This document shows positions 1-11,962 of a stretch of 64,000 nucleotides of DNA, piece by piece. The translations under genes were made by a program, and so were the position numbers. A model generated the notes under the pieces. The model worked only from the letters and a program-made list of their open reading frames with translations. It searched no databases and was not told the DNA's origin. Within the stretch, counting starts at the first letter, position 1. The number at the start of each line of letters is the position of its first letter. Source of the stretch: Balanoglossus misakiensis (lineage: Eukaryota; Hemichordata); assembly GCA_040954595.2 (NCBI GenBank), contig CM082589.2, positions 5,270,001-5,334,000 on the forward strand, in the 5' to 3' direction.

Positions 1-3000
1 ATAACCCATGGTTTTTATGAAAAAATGAAGAAATTTTGATAATTCGCAAGTCGAAAAATCGTCATTTTTGATGATTTTCATGGCTATAACCCATGGTTTT
101 TATGAAAAAATGAAGAAATTTTGATAATTCGCAAAGTCGAAAAATCGTCATTTTTGGATGATTTTCATGGCTATAACCCATGGTTTTTATGAAAAATGAA
201 GAAATTTTGATAATTCGCAAAGTCGAAAAATCGTCATTTTTGGATGATTTTCATGGGCTATAACCCATGGTTTTTATGAAAAAATGAAAGAATTTTGATA
301 ATTCGCAAAGTCGAAAAATCGTCATTTTTGGATGATTTTCATGGCTATAACCCATGGTTTTTATGAAAAAATGAAGAAATTTTGATAATTCGCAAAGTCG
401 AAAAATCTGTCATTTTTGGATGATTTTCATGGGCTATAACCCATGGTTTTTATGAAAAAATAGAAATTTGATAATTCGCAAAGTCGAAAATAGTCATTTT
501 GATGATTTTCATGGGCTATAACCCATGGTTTTTATGAAAAAATGAAGAAATTTTGATAATTCGCAAAGTCGAAAAATTGTCATTTTTGGATGATTTTCAT
601 GGGCTATAACCCATGGTTGTTATGAAAAAATGAAGAAATTTTGATAATTCGCAAAGTCGAAAAATTGTCATTTTTGGATGATTTTCATGGGCTATAACCC
701 ATGGTTGTTATGAAAAAATGAAGAAATTTTGATAATTCGCAAAGTCGAAAAATTGTCATTTTTGGATGATTTTCATGGGCTATAACCCATGGTTTTTATG
801 AAAAAATGAAGAAATTTTGATAATTCGCAAAGTCGAAAAATCGTCATTTTTGGATGATTTTCATGGGCTATAACCCATGGTTTTTATGAAAAAATGAAGA
901 AATTTTGATAATTCGCAAAGTCGAAAAATTGTCATTTTTGGATGATTTTCATGGGCTATAACCCATGGTTTTATGAAAAATGAAGAAATTTTGATAATTC
1001 CGCAAAGTCGAAAAATTGTCATTTTTGGATGATTTTCATGGGCTATAACCCATGGTTTTATGAAAAATGAAGAAATTTTGATAATTCGCAAAGTCGAAAA
1101 TTGTTCATTTTTGGATACTAAAACCAATGGGCTATAACCCATGGTTTTTATGAAAAAAAATAAAAAAATTTTGTATTCGCAAAGTGAAAATCTGTCATTT
1201 TTGGATTGATTTCATGGGCTTACACCATTGTTTTTTGAAAAAATGAAGAAATTACCATAAATGAAGAAATTTTGATAATTCGCAAAGTCGAAAAATCGTC
1301 ATTTTTGGATGATTTTCATGGGCTATAACCCATGGTTTTTATGAAAAAATGAAGAAATTTTGATAATTCGCAAAGTCGAAAAATCGTCATTTTTGGATGA
1401 TTTTCATGGGCTATAACCCATGGTTTTTATGAAAAAATGAAGAAATTTTGATAATTCGCAAAGTCGAAAAATCGTCATTTTTGGATGATTTTCATGGGCT
1501 ATAACCCATGGTTTTTATGAAAAAATGAAGAAATTTTGATAATTCGCAAAGTCGAAAAATCGTCATTTTTGGATGATTTTCATGGGCTATAACCCATGGT
1601 TTTTATGAAAAAATGAAGAAATTTTGATAATTCGCAAAGTCGAAAAATCGTCATTTTTGGATGATTTTCATGGGCTATAACCCATGGTTTTTATGAAAAA
1701 ATGAAGAAATTTTGATAATTCGCAAAGTCGAAAAATTGTCATTTTTGGATGATTTTCATGGGCTATAACCCATGGTTTTTATGAAAAAATGAAGAAATTT
1801 TGATAATTCGCAAAGTCGAAAAATTGTCATTTTTGGATGATTTTCATGTGCTATAACCCATGGTTTTTATGAAAAAATGAAGAAATTTTGATAATTCGCA
1901 AAGTCGAAAAATCGTCATTTTTGGATGATTTTCATGGGCTATAACCCATGGTTTTTATGAAAAAATGAAGAAATTTTGATAATTCGCAAAGTCGAAAAAT
2001 TGTCATTTTTGGATGATTTTCATGGGCTATAACCCATGGTTTTTATGAAAAAAATGAAGAAATTTTGATAATTCGCAAAGTCGAAAAATCGTCATTTTTG
2101 GATGATTTTCATGGGCTATAACCCATGGTTTTTATGAAAAAATGAAGAAATTTTGATAATTCGCAAAGTCGAAAAATTGTCATTTTTGGATGATTTTCAT
2201 GGGCTATAACCCATGGTTTTTATGAAAAAATGAAGAAATTTTGATAATACGCAAAGTCGAAAAATCGTCATTTTTGGATGATTTTCATGGGCTATAACCC
2301 ATGGTTTTTATGAAAAAATGAAGAAATTTTGATAATTCGCAAAGTCGAAAAATCGTCATTTTTGGATGATTTTCATGGGCTATAACCCATGGTTTTTATG
2401 AAAAAATGAAGAAATTTTGATAATTCGCAAAGTCGAAAAATCGTCATTTTTGGATGATTTTCATGGGCTATAACCCATGGTTTTTATAAAAAAATGAAGA
2501 AATTTTGATAACTCGCAAAGTCGAAAAATCGTCATTTTTGGATGATTTTCATGGGCTATAACCCATGGTTTTTATGAAAAAATGAAGAAATTTTGATAAC
2601 TCGCAAAGTCGAAAAATCGTCATTTTTGGATGATTTTCATGGGCTATAACCCATGGTTTTTATGAAAAAATGAAGAAATTTTGATAATTCGCAAAGTCGA
2701 AAAATCGTCATTTTTGGATGATTTTCATGGGCTATAACCCATGGTTTTTATGAAAAAATGAAGAAATTTTGATAATTCGCAAAGTCGAAAAATCGTCATT
2801 TTTGGATGATTTTCATGGGCTATAACCCATGGTTTTTATGAAAAAATGAAGAAATTTTGATAATTCGCAAAGTCGAAAAATCGTCATTTTTGGATGATTT
2901 TCATGGGCTATAACCCATGGTTTTTATGAAAAAATGAAGAAATTTTGATAATTCGCAAAGTCGAAAAATCGTCATTTTTGGATGATTTTCATGGGCTATA

Positions 3001-6000
3001 ACCCATGGTTTTTATGAAAAAATGAAGAAATTTTGATAATTCGCAAAGTCGAAAAATCGTCATTTTTGGATGATTTTCATGGGCTATAACCCATGGTTTT
3101 TATGAAAAAATGAAGAAATTTTGATAATTCGCAAAGTCGAAAAATCGTCATTTTTGGATGATTTTCATGGGCTATAACCCATGGTTTGTATGAAAAAATG
3201 AAGAAATTTTGATAATTCGCAAAGTCGAAAAATCGTCATTTTTGGATGATTTTCATGGGCTATAACCCATGGTTTTTATGAAAAAATGAAGAAATTTTGA
3301 TAATTCGCAAAGTCGAAAAATCGTCATTTTTGGATGATTTTCATGGGCTATAACCCATGGTTTTTATGAAAAAATGAAGAAATTTTGATAATTCGCAAAG
3401 TCGAAAAATCGTCATTTTTGGATGATTTTCATGGGCTATAACCCATGGTTTTTATGAAAAAATGAAGAAATTTTGATAATTCGCAAAGTCGAAAAATCGT
3501 CATTTTTGGATGATTTTCATGGGCTATAACCCATGGTTTTTATGAAAAAATGAAGAAATTTTGATAATTCGCAAAGTCGAAAAATCGTCATTTTTGGATG
3601 ATTTTCATGGGCTATAACCCATGGTTTTTATGAAAAAATGAAGAAATTTTGATAATTCGCAAAGTCGAAAAATCGTCATTTTTGGATGATTTTCATGGGC
3701 TATAACCCATGGTTTTTATGAAAAAATGAAGAAATTTTGATAATTCGCAAAGTCGAAAAATTGTCATTTTTGGATGATTTTCATGGGCTATAACCCATGG
3801 TTTTTATGAAAAAATGAAGAAATTTTGATAATTCGCAAAGTCGAAAAATCGTCATTTTTGGATGATTTTCATGGGCTATAACCCATGGTTTTTATGAAAA
3901 AATGAAGAAATTTTGATAATTCGCAAAGTCGAAAAATTGTCATTTTTGGATGATTTTCATGGGCTATAACCCATGGTTTTTATGAAAAAATGAAGAAATT
4001 TTGATAATTCGCAAAGTCGAAAAATCGTCATTTTTGGATGATTTTCATGGGCTATAACCCATGGTTTTTATGAAAAAATGAAGAAATTTTGATAATTCGC
4101 AAAGTCGAAAAATCGTCATTTTTGGATGATTTTCATGGGCTATAACCCATGGTTTTTATGAAAAAATGAAGAAATTTTGATAATTCGCAAAGTCGAAAAA
4201 TCGTCATTTTTGGATGATTTTCATGGGCTATAACCCATGGTTTTTATGAAAAAATGAAGAAATTTTGATAATTCGCAAAGTCGAAAAATCGTCATTTTTG
4301 GATGATTTTCATGGGCTATAACCCATGGTTTTTATGAAAAAATGAAGAAATTTTGATAATTCGCAAAGTCGAAAAATCGTCATTTTTGGATGATTTTCAT
4401 GGGCTATAACCCATGGTTTTTATGAAAAAATGAAGAAATTTTGATAATTCGCAAAGTCGAAAAATCGTCATTTTTGGATGATTTTCATGGGCTATAACCC
4501 ATGGTTTTTATGAAAAAATGAAGAAATTTTGATAATTCGCAAAGTCGAAAAATCGTCATTTTTGGATGATTTTCATGGGCTATAACCCATGGTTTTTATG
4601 AAAAAATGAAGAAATTTTGATAATTCGCAAAGTCGAACAATCGTCATTTTTGGATGATTTTCATGGGCTATAACCCATGGTTTTTATGAAAAAATGAAGA
4701 AATTTTGATAATTCGCAAAGTCGAAAAATCGTCATTTTTGGATGATTTTCATGGGCTATAACCCATGGTTTTTATGAAAAAATGAAGAAATTTTGATAAT
4801 TCGCAAAGTCGAAAAATCGTCATTTTTGGATGATTTTCATGGGCTATAACCCATGGTTTTTATGAAAAAATGAAGAAATTTTGATAATACGCAAAGTCGA
4901 AAAATTGTCATTTTTGGATGATTTTCATGGGCTATAACCCATGGTTTTTATGAAAAAATGAAGAAATTTTGATAATTCGCAAAGTCGAAAAATTGTCATT
5001 TTTGGATGATTTTCATGGGCTATAACCCATGGTTTTTATGAAAAAATGAAGAAATTTTGATAATTCGCAAAGTCGAATAATCGTCATTTTTGGATGATTT
5101 TCATGGGCTATAACCCATGGTTTTTATGAAAAAATGAAGAAATTTTGATAATTCGCAAAGTCGAAAAATTGTCATTTTTGGATGATTTTCATGGGCTATA
5201 ACCCATGGTTTTTACGAAAAAATGAAGAAATTTTGATAATACGCAAAGTCGAAAAATTGTCATTTTTGGATGATTTTCATGGGCTATAACCCATGTTTTT
5301 TATGAAAAAATGAAGAAATTTTGATAATTCGCAAAGTCGAAAAATTGTCATTTTTGGATGATTTTCATGGGCTATAACCCATGGTTTTTATGAAAAAATG
5401 AAGAAATTTTGATAATTCGCAAAGTCGAAAAATTGTCATTTTTGGATGATTTTCATGGGCTATAACCCATGGTTGTTATGAAAAAATGAAGAAATTTTGA
5501 TAATTCGCAAAGTCGAAAAATTGTCATTTTTGGATGATTTTCATGGGCTATAACCCATGGTTTTATGAAAAAATGAAGAAATTTTGATAATTCGCAAAGT
5601 CGAAAAATTGTCATTTTTGGATGATTTTCATGGGCTATAACCCATGGTTTTTATGAAAAAATGAAGAAATTTTGATAATTCGCAAAGTCGAAAAATTGTC
5701 ATTTTTGGATGATTTTCATGTGCTATAACCCATGGTTTTTATGAAAAAATGAAGAAATTTTGATAATTCGCAAAGTCGAAAAATCGTCATTTTTGGATGA
5801 TTTTCATGGGCTATAACCCATGGTTTTTATGAAAAAATGAAGAAATTTTGATAATTCGCAAAGTCGAAAAATTGTCATTTTTGGATGATTTTCATGGGCT
5901 ATAACCCACGGTTTTTATGAAAAAATGAAGAAATTTTGATAATTCGCAAAGTCGAAAAATTGTCATTTTTGGATGATTTTCATGGGCTATAACCCACGGT

Positions 6001-6166
6001 TTTTATGAAAAAATGAAGAAATTTTGATAATTCGCAAAGTCGAAAAATTGTCATTTTTGGATGATTTTCATGGGCTATAACCCACGGTTTTTATGAAAAA
6101 ATGAAGAAATTTTGATAATTCGCAAAGTCGAAAAATTGTCATTTTTGGATGATTTTCATGGGCTAT
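1..6166. repeat. 88-bp tandem satellite array, about 70 copies
   Basis: The same AT-rich unit repeats head to tail from the window edge to 6166, where the match stops inside a unit. Spacing between successive ATAACCCATG words is 88 bases, for example 1501 to 1589. Copies from about 1300 onward are nearly identical. The first ~1300 bases carry many one-base indels and a scrambled patch at about 1100-1265. Each unit has a dyad, CATGGG-CTATAA-CCCATG, and a second imperfect stem, AAAATCGTCA with GGATGATTTT. A C/T variant (AAATCGTC or AAATTGTC) runs in blocks. Since 88 is not a multiple of three and all frames contain stops, it is not coding. The array continues off the left edge. Confidence 0.98.
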
Positions 6167-6272
6167 CTCTATTGGCTTGGGTCCTTTCAATGCTGCTTGC
6201 AGCTTTAATTTTATGTTTGAGTTTCTATCTCTGTAGATCACAAAGACATAGAGTTGATAGGCAACATTGGAT

Positions 6273-9200
6273 ATGTATCACCTGGCAAGTCGCGTGTTTC
6301 TATTGCTATATCGTGTTAATGTTGCTTTTGCTGTATCTCAACAAGGTAAGTGTGGTGAAGATACGGTGACTACAATCTGCCTTTAAAAGAGTCTTGGGGT
6401 CAGTCTTATCTGGTGTGGCATGCTAACAGGGTACGCTTACCCATTCTGGACACATGGTACCACCACTCAGCAGTTTTTCAAGACGATCCAGTTGAAATTG
6501 TCATTTTTCTCTCATTTTTTCTTGGACCTGATAACTAGCTTGCCTTGAATGATACTGATTATTGGACCTGATTTGATGTCTTATTTCAGTTACTTTCCGT
6601 CTACATTGCAAACCCCGCCAATTATTTGTTCCAACTCATATTTTATTTCTTTTTCTCAGAATGCGGCGGGAGATACCTCCTTAGAAATGGTGAGGCAGTT
6701 CGAATAAGTTCTCCAAACTATCCAGATGACTATGACAGCAACGTCAAGTGTACTTGGACCCTGAACAATACAGATGACGGAATTTTAAAGATTTGCTTCA
6801 GTGACTTTGAGATAGCCAAGTACAAGGACTTCGTTACAGTTAGTGATGAACATATAGATAATAGGAGAAGAGGAAAAAAGTATGTTTACTATGATAGTTT
6901 CCCCGGCAAGTTTGTATCGTCAGGAAATTTGGCTTGGATATATTTGCAGACAAATGAAAGAACGAATGCACGAGGATTTCGTTTAACTGCAACTGCATTG
7001 GAAAGTGAGTAATGTTTCTTTTAACTACCTCTCAATAGCTACAAGTTATAATGCATATTCAGGCGAAATCAACGTTTGATAATTTTCATCTTAATTTCAT
7101 CTCAAACTCGTGGTTTTCGCCGAGCCGTACAACTTCTCGCCTACGGCAGGGCTCCGGTAAAACCACTCGTATACGATGATGTCAACAAAGACAAATATCA
7201 TGGGATTGTATTTACACTGTAATTGTACAATAAAAATATTGTTCATCAGTGACGTGCGTTTAATCCCAACATTCAAATATGCCCAGGGCAAGATACTCGC
7301 TATTATAATTTTGTACCCCGTCATTTCTATGCATTTCTATCCAGACTATTTTTCTGCTTTGTCAATAAGATATTAATCATTATATTTTGCTTTATGTGCC
7401 TCGTTTTTATCATGCAGGTTCCGCAATCCCTGTGGACGCATGTCCCACTACATCAGGTGTAAGTATTCAACCAAACACGTGACAGCTTAAAGCAATTTGA
7501 ACTGTAACGTTAGAGCGCAGCCTTATACAATGACAAGCTACGACTGGACACAATGGCGATGGATTATTGTCCCTCTTGGGACAGTGGAGTCCAGTGCAGC
7601 ACATCTATTGGGCAAGGAACAAGTGAATTTCAATTCAGAAAACGCTCCCCTGACGAGCAAATGTTTAAGTTAAGTGTTCTCAATCAAATTAAACAGAAAA
7701 TGCGATAAGTTGAATTGACAAACCTAACGCTTTATTGTCATTTCCAAACTCCGACAGGTACTTGGAAACTTTTCTCAAGCATCTGCCATGATCAGGGGAC
7801 TGACAGACGTGAACCCGTCTTTTCGCACAAGACGAGCCATGACTACAGGCAAGCGATTACACATTGTTGAGAAAAATGAAACGTTCTAGTTTGCGATGAC
7901 CAGACGTTGGAAACAGTGCAATAAACATCACATATTTGAGCATCACATTTTAGTCTGTTGTTAAAATGATGTCCGATCGATAATTTATGCAAATTATGAA
8001 TATTATAAAGGCCCCCTGTGGTTGTCTAGACCTCACGATGGCCGATATTTTCTTGGCTTGCAAGGAAAATATTTTTCAAATAAAGATTCACATCTCTAAG
8101 AAACTGTTACAACGGGCTATATTTTACAGGAGAAATGAATATTGCTCATTCTGCTTTTCATGAAAATGTTTTCAATTCAAAATCTCGCAGAGATCCTGAC
8201 GCTTCTGGATGAAGGCATTGTGTCTCTTCAGTCGCCGGTCGGCAATGACACAACAGACGTGGTGACCAAGTTCCTTCTGAACGCCACGGTTTCCATGGCA
8301 AATTTTGTGCTACGCGGGATGGAACCCGGCAGCGGGCCAGTTACCATGGATTCGGAGTTCTTTCAATTTCATTTGGAAAGCGATTCGGTGATGCATCTTG
8401 CCGAAACCTCAATAATACTCCGAGGCGGCAATGGTGTGAAGTTTCCACCAGCAGAGAAGATGTTCTCCGATTCTGGAGCAAATGCTAACAGGATTGTAAG
8501 TGTCTTACCCTTGTTGTTCAACATTATCGCTTCCCTCTCTGTATATTTACTTACTTATACTGAACCACAATCTGTAAACGCACGCCAATGAATTGTATAA
8601 TACATTTTCGCCCATAGGTTAGTGTTTTGAACAGAAGTTTGCTTCTTCAAGACGACGATGAAAGGAACAAATTTTCTAGAAAATTTGTGTTGAGCGTGTC
8701 GTTCAGTGACAGAGAAGGCAAAGAGTTAGAAGGTATTTATATCATCACGGTACCATCTTTTAATCGCACGACAAAAAATATCGCCAACAATGAAGCAATT
8801 CGATTTGCTGTTGCAAAACATTAGATTGGTGATACTGTATAGGGCGATATGAAAACAATGATCAGCCATATACACGATCCAACACAACATTGAATCGCAT
8901 TTTCTGAAAGAGAAGCTTTCACGAATTAGTTGTGTGATGAATATATTGTATAATATCTGGTACGAGTACGAATCGCATAAAATCTAACAATCCAAGATAT
9001 GAATGAGCTCTACATAACGTGTTTTATTTGTAAATAGGATGACGCAATACATACTTTCTGTTCTGTATTAAATTTTTACATGAACGTTATTTTCTATTCT
9101 CTCTTCCAGTGCAGGATACAAAAGAAGACATTGAGATTACGTTTCCTAGTGAAGCTCCTGATCCAGACACCGCCTCGTTGATCGAAGCTGTGTACATTGA

Positions 9201-10199
9201 AGCCCATGACGTCACATACTATGGATTTAATGCCGGGGTAGGTGAATAGATATTAAACAAGTGAAATCACGACGGGTGAACGAATCACTGCCATGGTCAC
9301 TGCTATCGGCGAGTCAATACATTACCAACAAGTGATAACATGCAAAAGGAAATAAAACACGCGGGGAATGGAGTTAAATACTATGTCATAAAAATTTTTC
9401 CGTGTTCAAATTTTTCATAAAATTAATACTATTCATTCTATATTCTGTGTCGCAGATAATGCGGTTGTTCACTGCAGTAATCATTAAGTTTGAAAATTCC
9501 GAACCTCTGTACGGATATACAATAGTGTACGTCTTCAATGAACAGACGGCTTACACTGACAAATACGTTGGATACCAGTTCACTGTTGAAATGGAATTTG
9601 GGGGAGATTACTCCACAGTGTTCATCCCAGAACACTATTTCTTAAGAACTGGGGAGTATTATTTCACATTTACCATTTCCCACAGTAAGTGTTCCTGTTT
9701 AAAATTTATGTTCACTGCATTCTGGTGTAGCACACGCATGTCGTTTATAGCACATTCATTAGCTGCAGCACCTTTATTAGTTGCCATATGATAAATGTTG
9801 AAACGACAACCATGTCGTATAGAGTACAACTTCAATACGATACCCTAACCTTTTCAATTCCTTCCCTTCTGTAGAGCAAAATATCCAGTTTACATTCACT
9901 GTCATAGAGACCAGGTGTGATTATCTGAATATCCAGACTGATAGCTGGAAGAGTGACGGTTGCCAGGTATACACAATTGTTCCCCAAAAGATACTTTTTT
10001 TCATTTAGCCGAGTCAAATTTGCTGAAACCTAATCCTATAGGGAAGGTTTGCCTTTACCGCAATCTTGAGAGATTGAACCATTCCGTTCTTTTTAATCCG
10101 CAGGTTTCACCATTATCAAACGTCACCTCCACCGTGTGTCTGTGTAACCACCTGACGACTTTTACATCCGGAAAGGCGACAACAATGAAATTACCCTAG
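6273..10199 (+). CDS. Secreted CUB-GAIN-GPS protein (polycystin/adhesion-GPCR-type ectodomain without a membrane domain), 10 exons
   Basis: Coding exons: 6273-6345, 6660-7004, 7418-7458, 7758-7848, 8191-8495, 8618-8732, 9110-9237, 9456-9684, 9875-9966, 10104-10199. They sum to 1515 bases, 504 residues plus stop, with every phase compatible. The ATG at 6273 follows an in-frame TAG at 6258 and opens a signal peptide whose cleavage is likely after AFA near residue 20. A CUB domain fills exon 2 (residues ~25-139, symmetrical 1-1 exon). It keeps the first cysteine pair (ECGG, VKCTW) but lacks the second. Residues ~150-455 look like the GAIN region of polycystin or REJ proteins. The GPS spans residues 457-496, with C457, W467, C472, C485 and C487, then NHLTTF; cleavage is predicted at L490/T491. 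Only 14 residues follow before TAG, so no 7TM or 11TM part is encoded. Several Asn-X-Ser/Thr sites fit an extracellular location. The intron after exon 4 appears to be GC-AG. Confidence 0.82.
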
Positions 10200-10608
10200 A
10201 CAGCGTTTTGGCTACCTGCTAACCCAGAATGCACTGCGATTTCCAACATGGCGGCGAATCCATTATAATGCAGACTTGGTGGCGATATGAACAGAATTTA
10301 ATTTTTATCAGAGGGCTCCAATAGGGTTGCCTTCCAGTTATCATACTCGAATTCTCTTTACCATATTATTGAATATTATTCTGAAAACGTGTATATTCAT
10401 CATTATTCGATGAATATACAATTTAGTTGTAAGTTTACACAAATGAAAATCTGTCATAAATTTTAACTTAGAAATTGTAAGATTTCAGATTAAAATACAA
10501 TCATTATTATGAACATGAGGATTTGGTTGCATCTGCTCAACTAGTATACTTATCCCACTTATCGGGTACACGTCACTGCAACCACTGCCATTGATAGCAT
10601 TTAACTGT
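10200..10608. other. Intergenic gap between convergent genes
   Basis: AT-rich DNA between the stops of the CUB-GPS gene (+) and the first sulfotransferase (-). It presumably holds both 3' UTRs. A CAACATGGCGGCG word at about 10239-10251 resembles a YY1-type motif. I see no gene. Confidence 0.6.
10489..10494 (+). terminator. Candidate polyadenylation signal (ATTAAA) of the GPS gene
   Basis: ATTAAA lies 290 bases after the stop codon of the CUB-GPS gene and is the first recognisable poly(A) hexamer on that strand. Cleavage about 15-25 bases downstream would leave a 3' UTR of about 0.3 kb before the convergent sulfotransferase gene. Position only; no transcript evidence. Confidence 0.4.
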
Positions 10609-11868
10609 TCATGGTTCCGATGTATTCTTCATCTGTATGTACACGTTCTTCTGTTCTTCATAAATCTTCTTCGCGTCTTCATACAGTTTGAAGTCCCAGA
10701 AATTTCTTTTTCGTAATTCATCCAACTCAAAGTCGGTCACGCTGTACTTGTGAGGATTAGCATTGATGTGAGTCTCGTCCCGTGCAGGTATGCCAAACAC
10801 GTGGCTTAGCATGTCCTGTGAAGTCTTGAAGTCCTCCATGAGACCGACGAACGCCATCTTGTTGAGCAGATTCCTCCTGGCTACAAGGTAGTGCTCTTCC
10901 TCTATTTTCGGAATCCTTTTGGCGTCCGTCAGTTCCACTCCTCCGCAGCAGTCTTCAAAGGTCCAGTCCACTTCTGGGAAGTCGCCAAACTGCAAAAGCC
11001 TGACGTAGAAATTGTCCATGTCTTGAAAGTGAATACCGGTGGTTTTCTGTAGATAATCAGTCAGGTTCGCCGACTTGGCCAGGTAGTGGACACACACTTC
11101 GTGCACACCGAAGCAGCGCTTCCGCTTCGCGTAGTGATACGTAGATATCAGCCTGTCAAGCGGTTCTCTCAGCCACGTCACGTAGGCAAACGGGCGCCCT
11201 GGGTACGCGTAGCTGTGCAGACCGAACGTCCGCTTTGAATAAAACAGAGTTTGCTTCTGGTTGTTTCTGAAGGCTAAGCCCTGTCGATATAAATCATTGC
11301 AGTGGGCAACGCGAATTTTCCTGGCAACCCCGTCGTTGATTAGTCCCGGTGTCTTCAACAGAACGTCTTCAACAGAAGTTCCCCCGGCTTTCGGCAGGTG
11401 AACAAAAGCAATGTTTGCCTGTCTGTAGACGTCGTCAGTTATACCACTGCTGTTGCCCGACTTGAGGTAAAAGTTGGGCAATGGCTCCCTGCCAATGTCA
11501 TCGCTGTCCACACAATTTCTTATGTACTCAAACATGAGCGAACATTTTCCATATTCCGTATGGGGAATTTGCTTAAGAATATAATCACAGGTATGGGGCG
11601 TTTCCATAACATAGGCGCCATCTTTTTGCACGTCGTCGGCATGGTCTTTCTCACCTTGCACGCCCTCTATCGGCACAGACGTTGCCTCCAAACCCGCAGA
11701 TGAATGTTTTCTTGAACTGGACGATAGTGTAGATCTTCCTTTCTCGCTCCCCGCCATTTTCAGGTCATCTCCCTGGTCTTTTACATGCACGAATTTGCAT
11801 AATAATATCGTTATCGTGCACACCAAGGAGCATGCTATCAAAGCGAGAAAACCACGTTTAATCCGCAT
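10609..11868 (-). CDS. Golgi carbohydrate sulfotransferase paralog 1 (Sulfotransfer_2 superfamily), 419 aa
   Basis: Predicted to transfer sulfate from PAPS to a glycan in the Golgi lumen. The layout is type II: a short cytoplasmic tail (MRIKR), a membrane anchor at residues ~7-24, a variable stem to ~residue 90, then the catalytic domain. The 5'-phosphosulfate loop is PKAGGTS at residues 159-165. The 3'-phosphate motif is REP at 234-236 with S242. The C-terminal FVGLMEDF region matches the family pattern of a phenylalanine-valine-glycine-leucine stretch after the DN.Y.RLLQ block. The open frame extends upstream to 11952, but only from a GTG. The ATG at 11868 gives the same N-terminus as the six paralogs. 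A probable splice acceptor at 11970-11971 implies a 5' UTR intron. A 30-codon uORF ends one base before this start. The acceptor substrate cannot be told. Confidence 0.86.
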   Translation of the reverse strand: MRIKRGFLALIACSLVCTITILLCKFVHVKDQGDDLKMAGSEKGRSTLSSSSRKHSSAGLEATSVPIEGVQGEKDHADDVQKDGAYVMETPHTCDYILKQIPHTEYGKCSLMFEYIRNCVDSDDIGREPLPNFYLKSGNSSGITDDVYRQANIAFVHLPKAGGTSVEDVLLKTPGLINDGVARKIRVAHCNDLYRQGLAFRNNQKQTLFYSKRTFGLHSYAYPGRPFAYVTWLREPLDRLISTYHYAKRKRCFGVHEVCVHYLAKSANLTDYLQKTTGIHFQDMDNFYVRLLQFGDFPEVDWTFEDCCGGVELTDAKRIPKIEEEHYLVARRNLLNKMAFVGLMEDFKTSQDMLSHVFGIPARDETHINANPHKYSVTDFELDELRKRNFWDFKLYEDAKKIYEEQKNVYIQMKNTSEP

Positions 11869-11869
11869 G

Positions 11870-11962
11870 TTAATTTGTCCACTGGCTTCTTTCAAGTTCT
11901 TGTTCTCGCAAGTCTGCGGATTTGTCTCTTGAAATTTGACCCTGCAAGTCACAACTTTTCAT
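11870..11962 (-). other. Upstream ORF (30 codons) in the sulfotransferase 1 leader
   Basis: Reading the minus strand from the ATG at 11962, 30 sense codons run to TAA at 11872-11870. One base separates that stop from the main ATG at 11868 (TAAcATG). It lies in the exon that begins after the predicted acceptor AG at 11971-11970. Such spacing could lower or couple translation of the main frame. It depends on the splice prediction. Confidence 0.5.

Noticed and set aside
861-1142. 93-codon minus-strand frame in the satellite
   Set aside because: It exists only because of indels in this part of the array. Normal 88-base units shift frame every copy and hit stops.
1-6166. CRISPR-like repeat array
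   Set aside because: Units are contiguous and entirely repeated, with no variable spacers, and the host is an animal.
6112-6369. Frame with two hydrophobic stretches that looks like a membrane protein exon
   Set aside because: It starts within the satellite and is out of phase with the CUB exon. The phase-compatible frame from the ATG at 6273 gives a proper signal peptide.
11869-11952. 28 extra N-terminal residues for sulfotransferase 1
   Set aside because: That start is GTG. The ATG at 11868 matches all paralogs.
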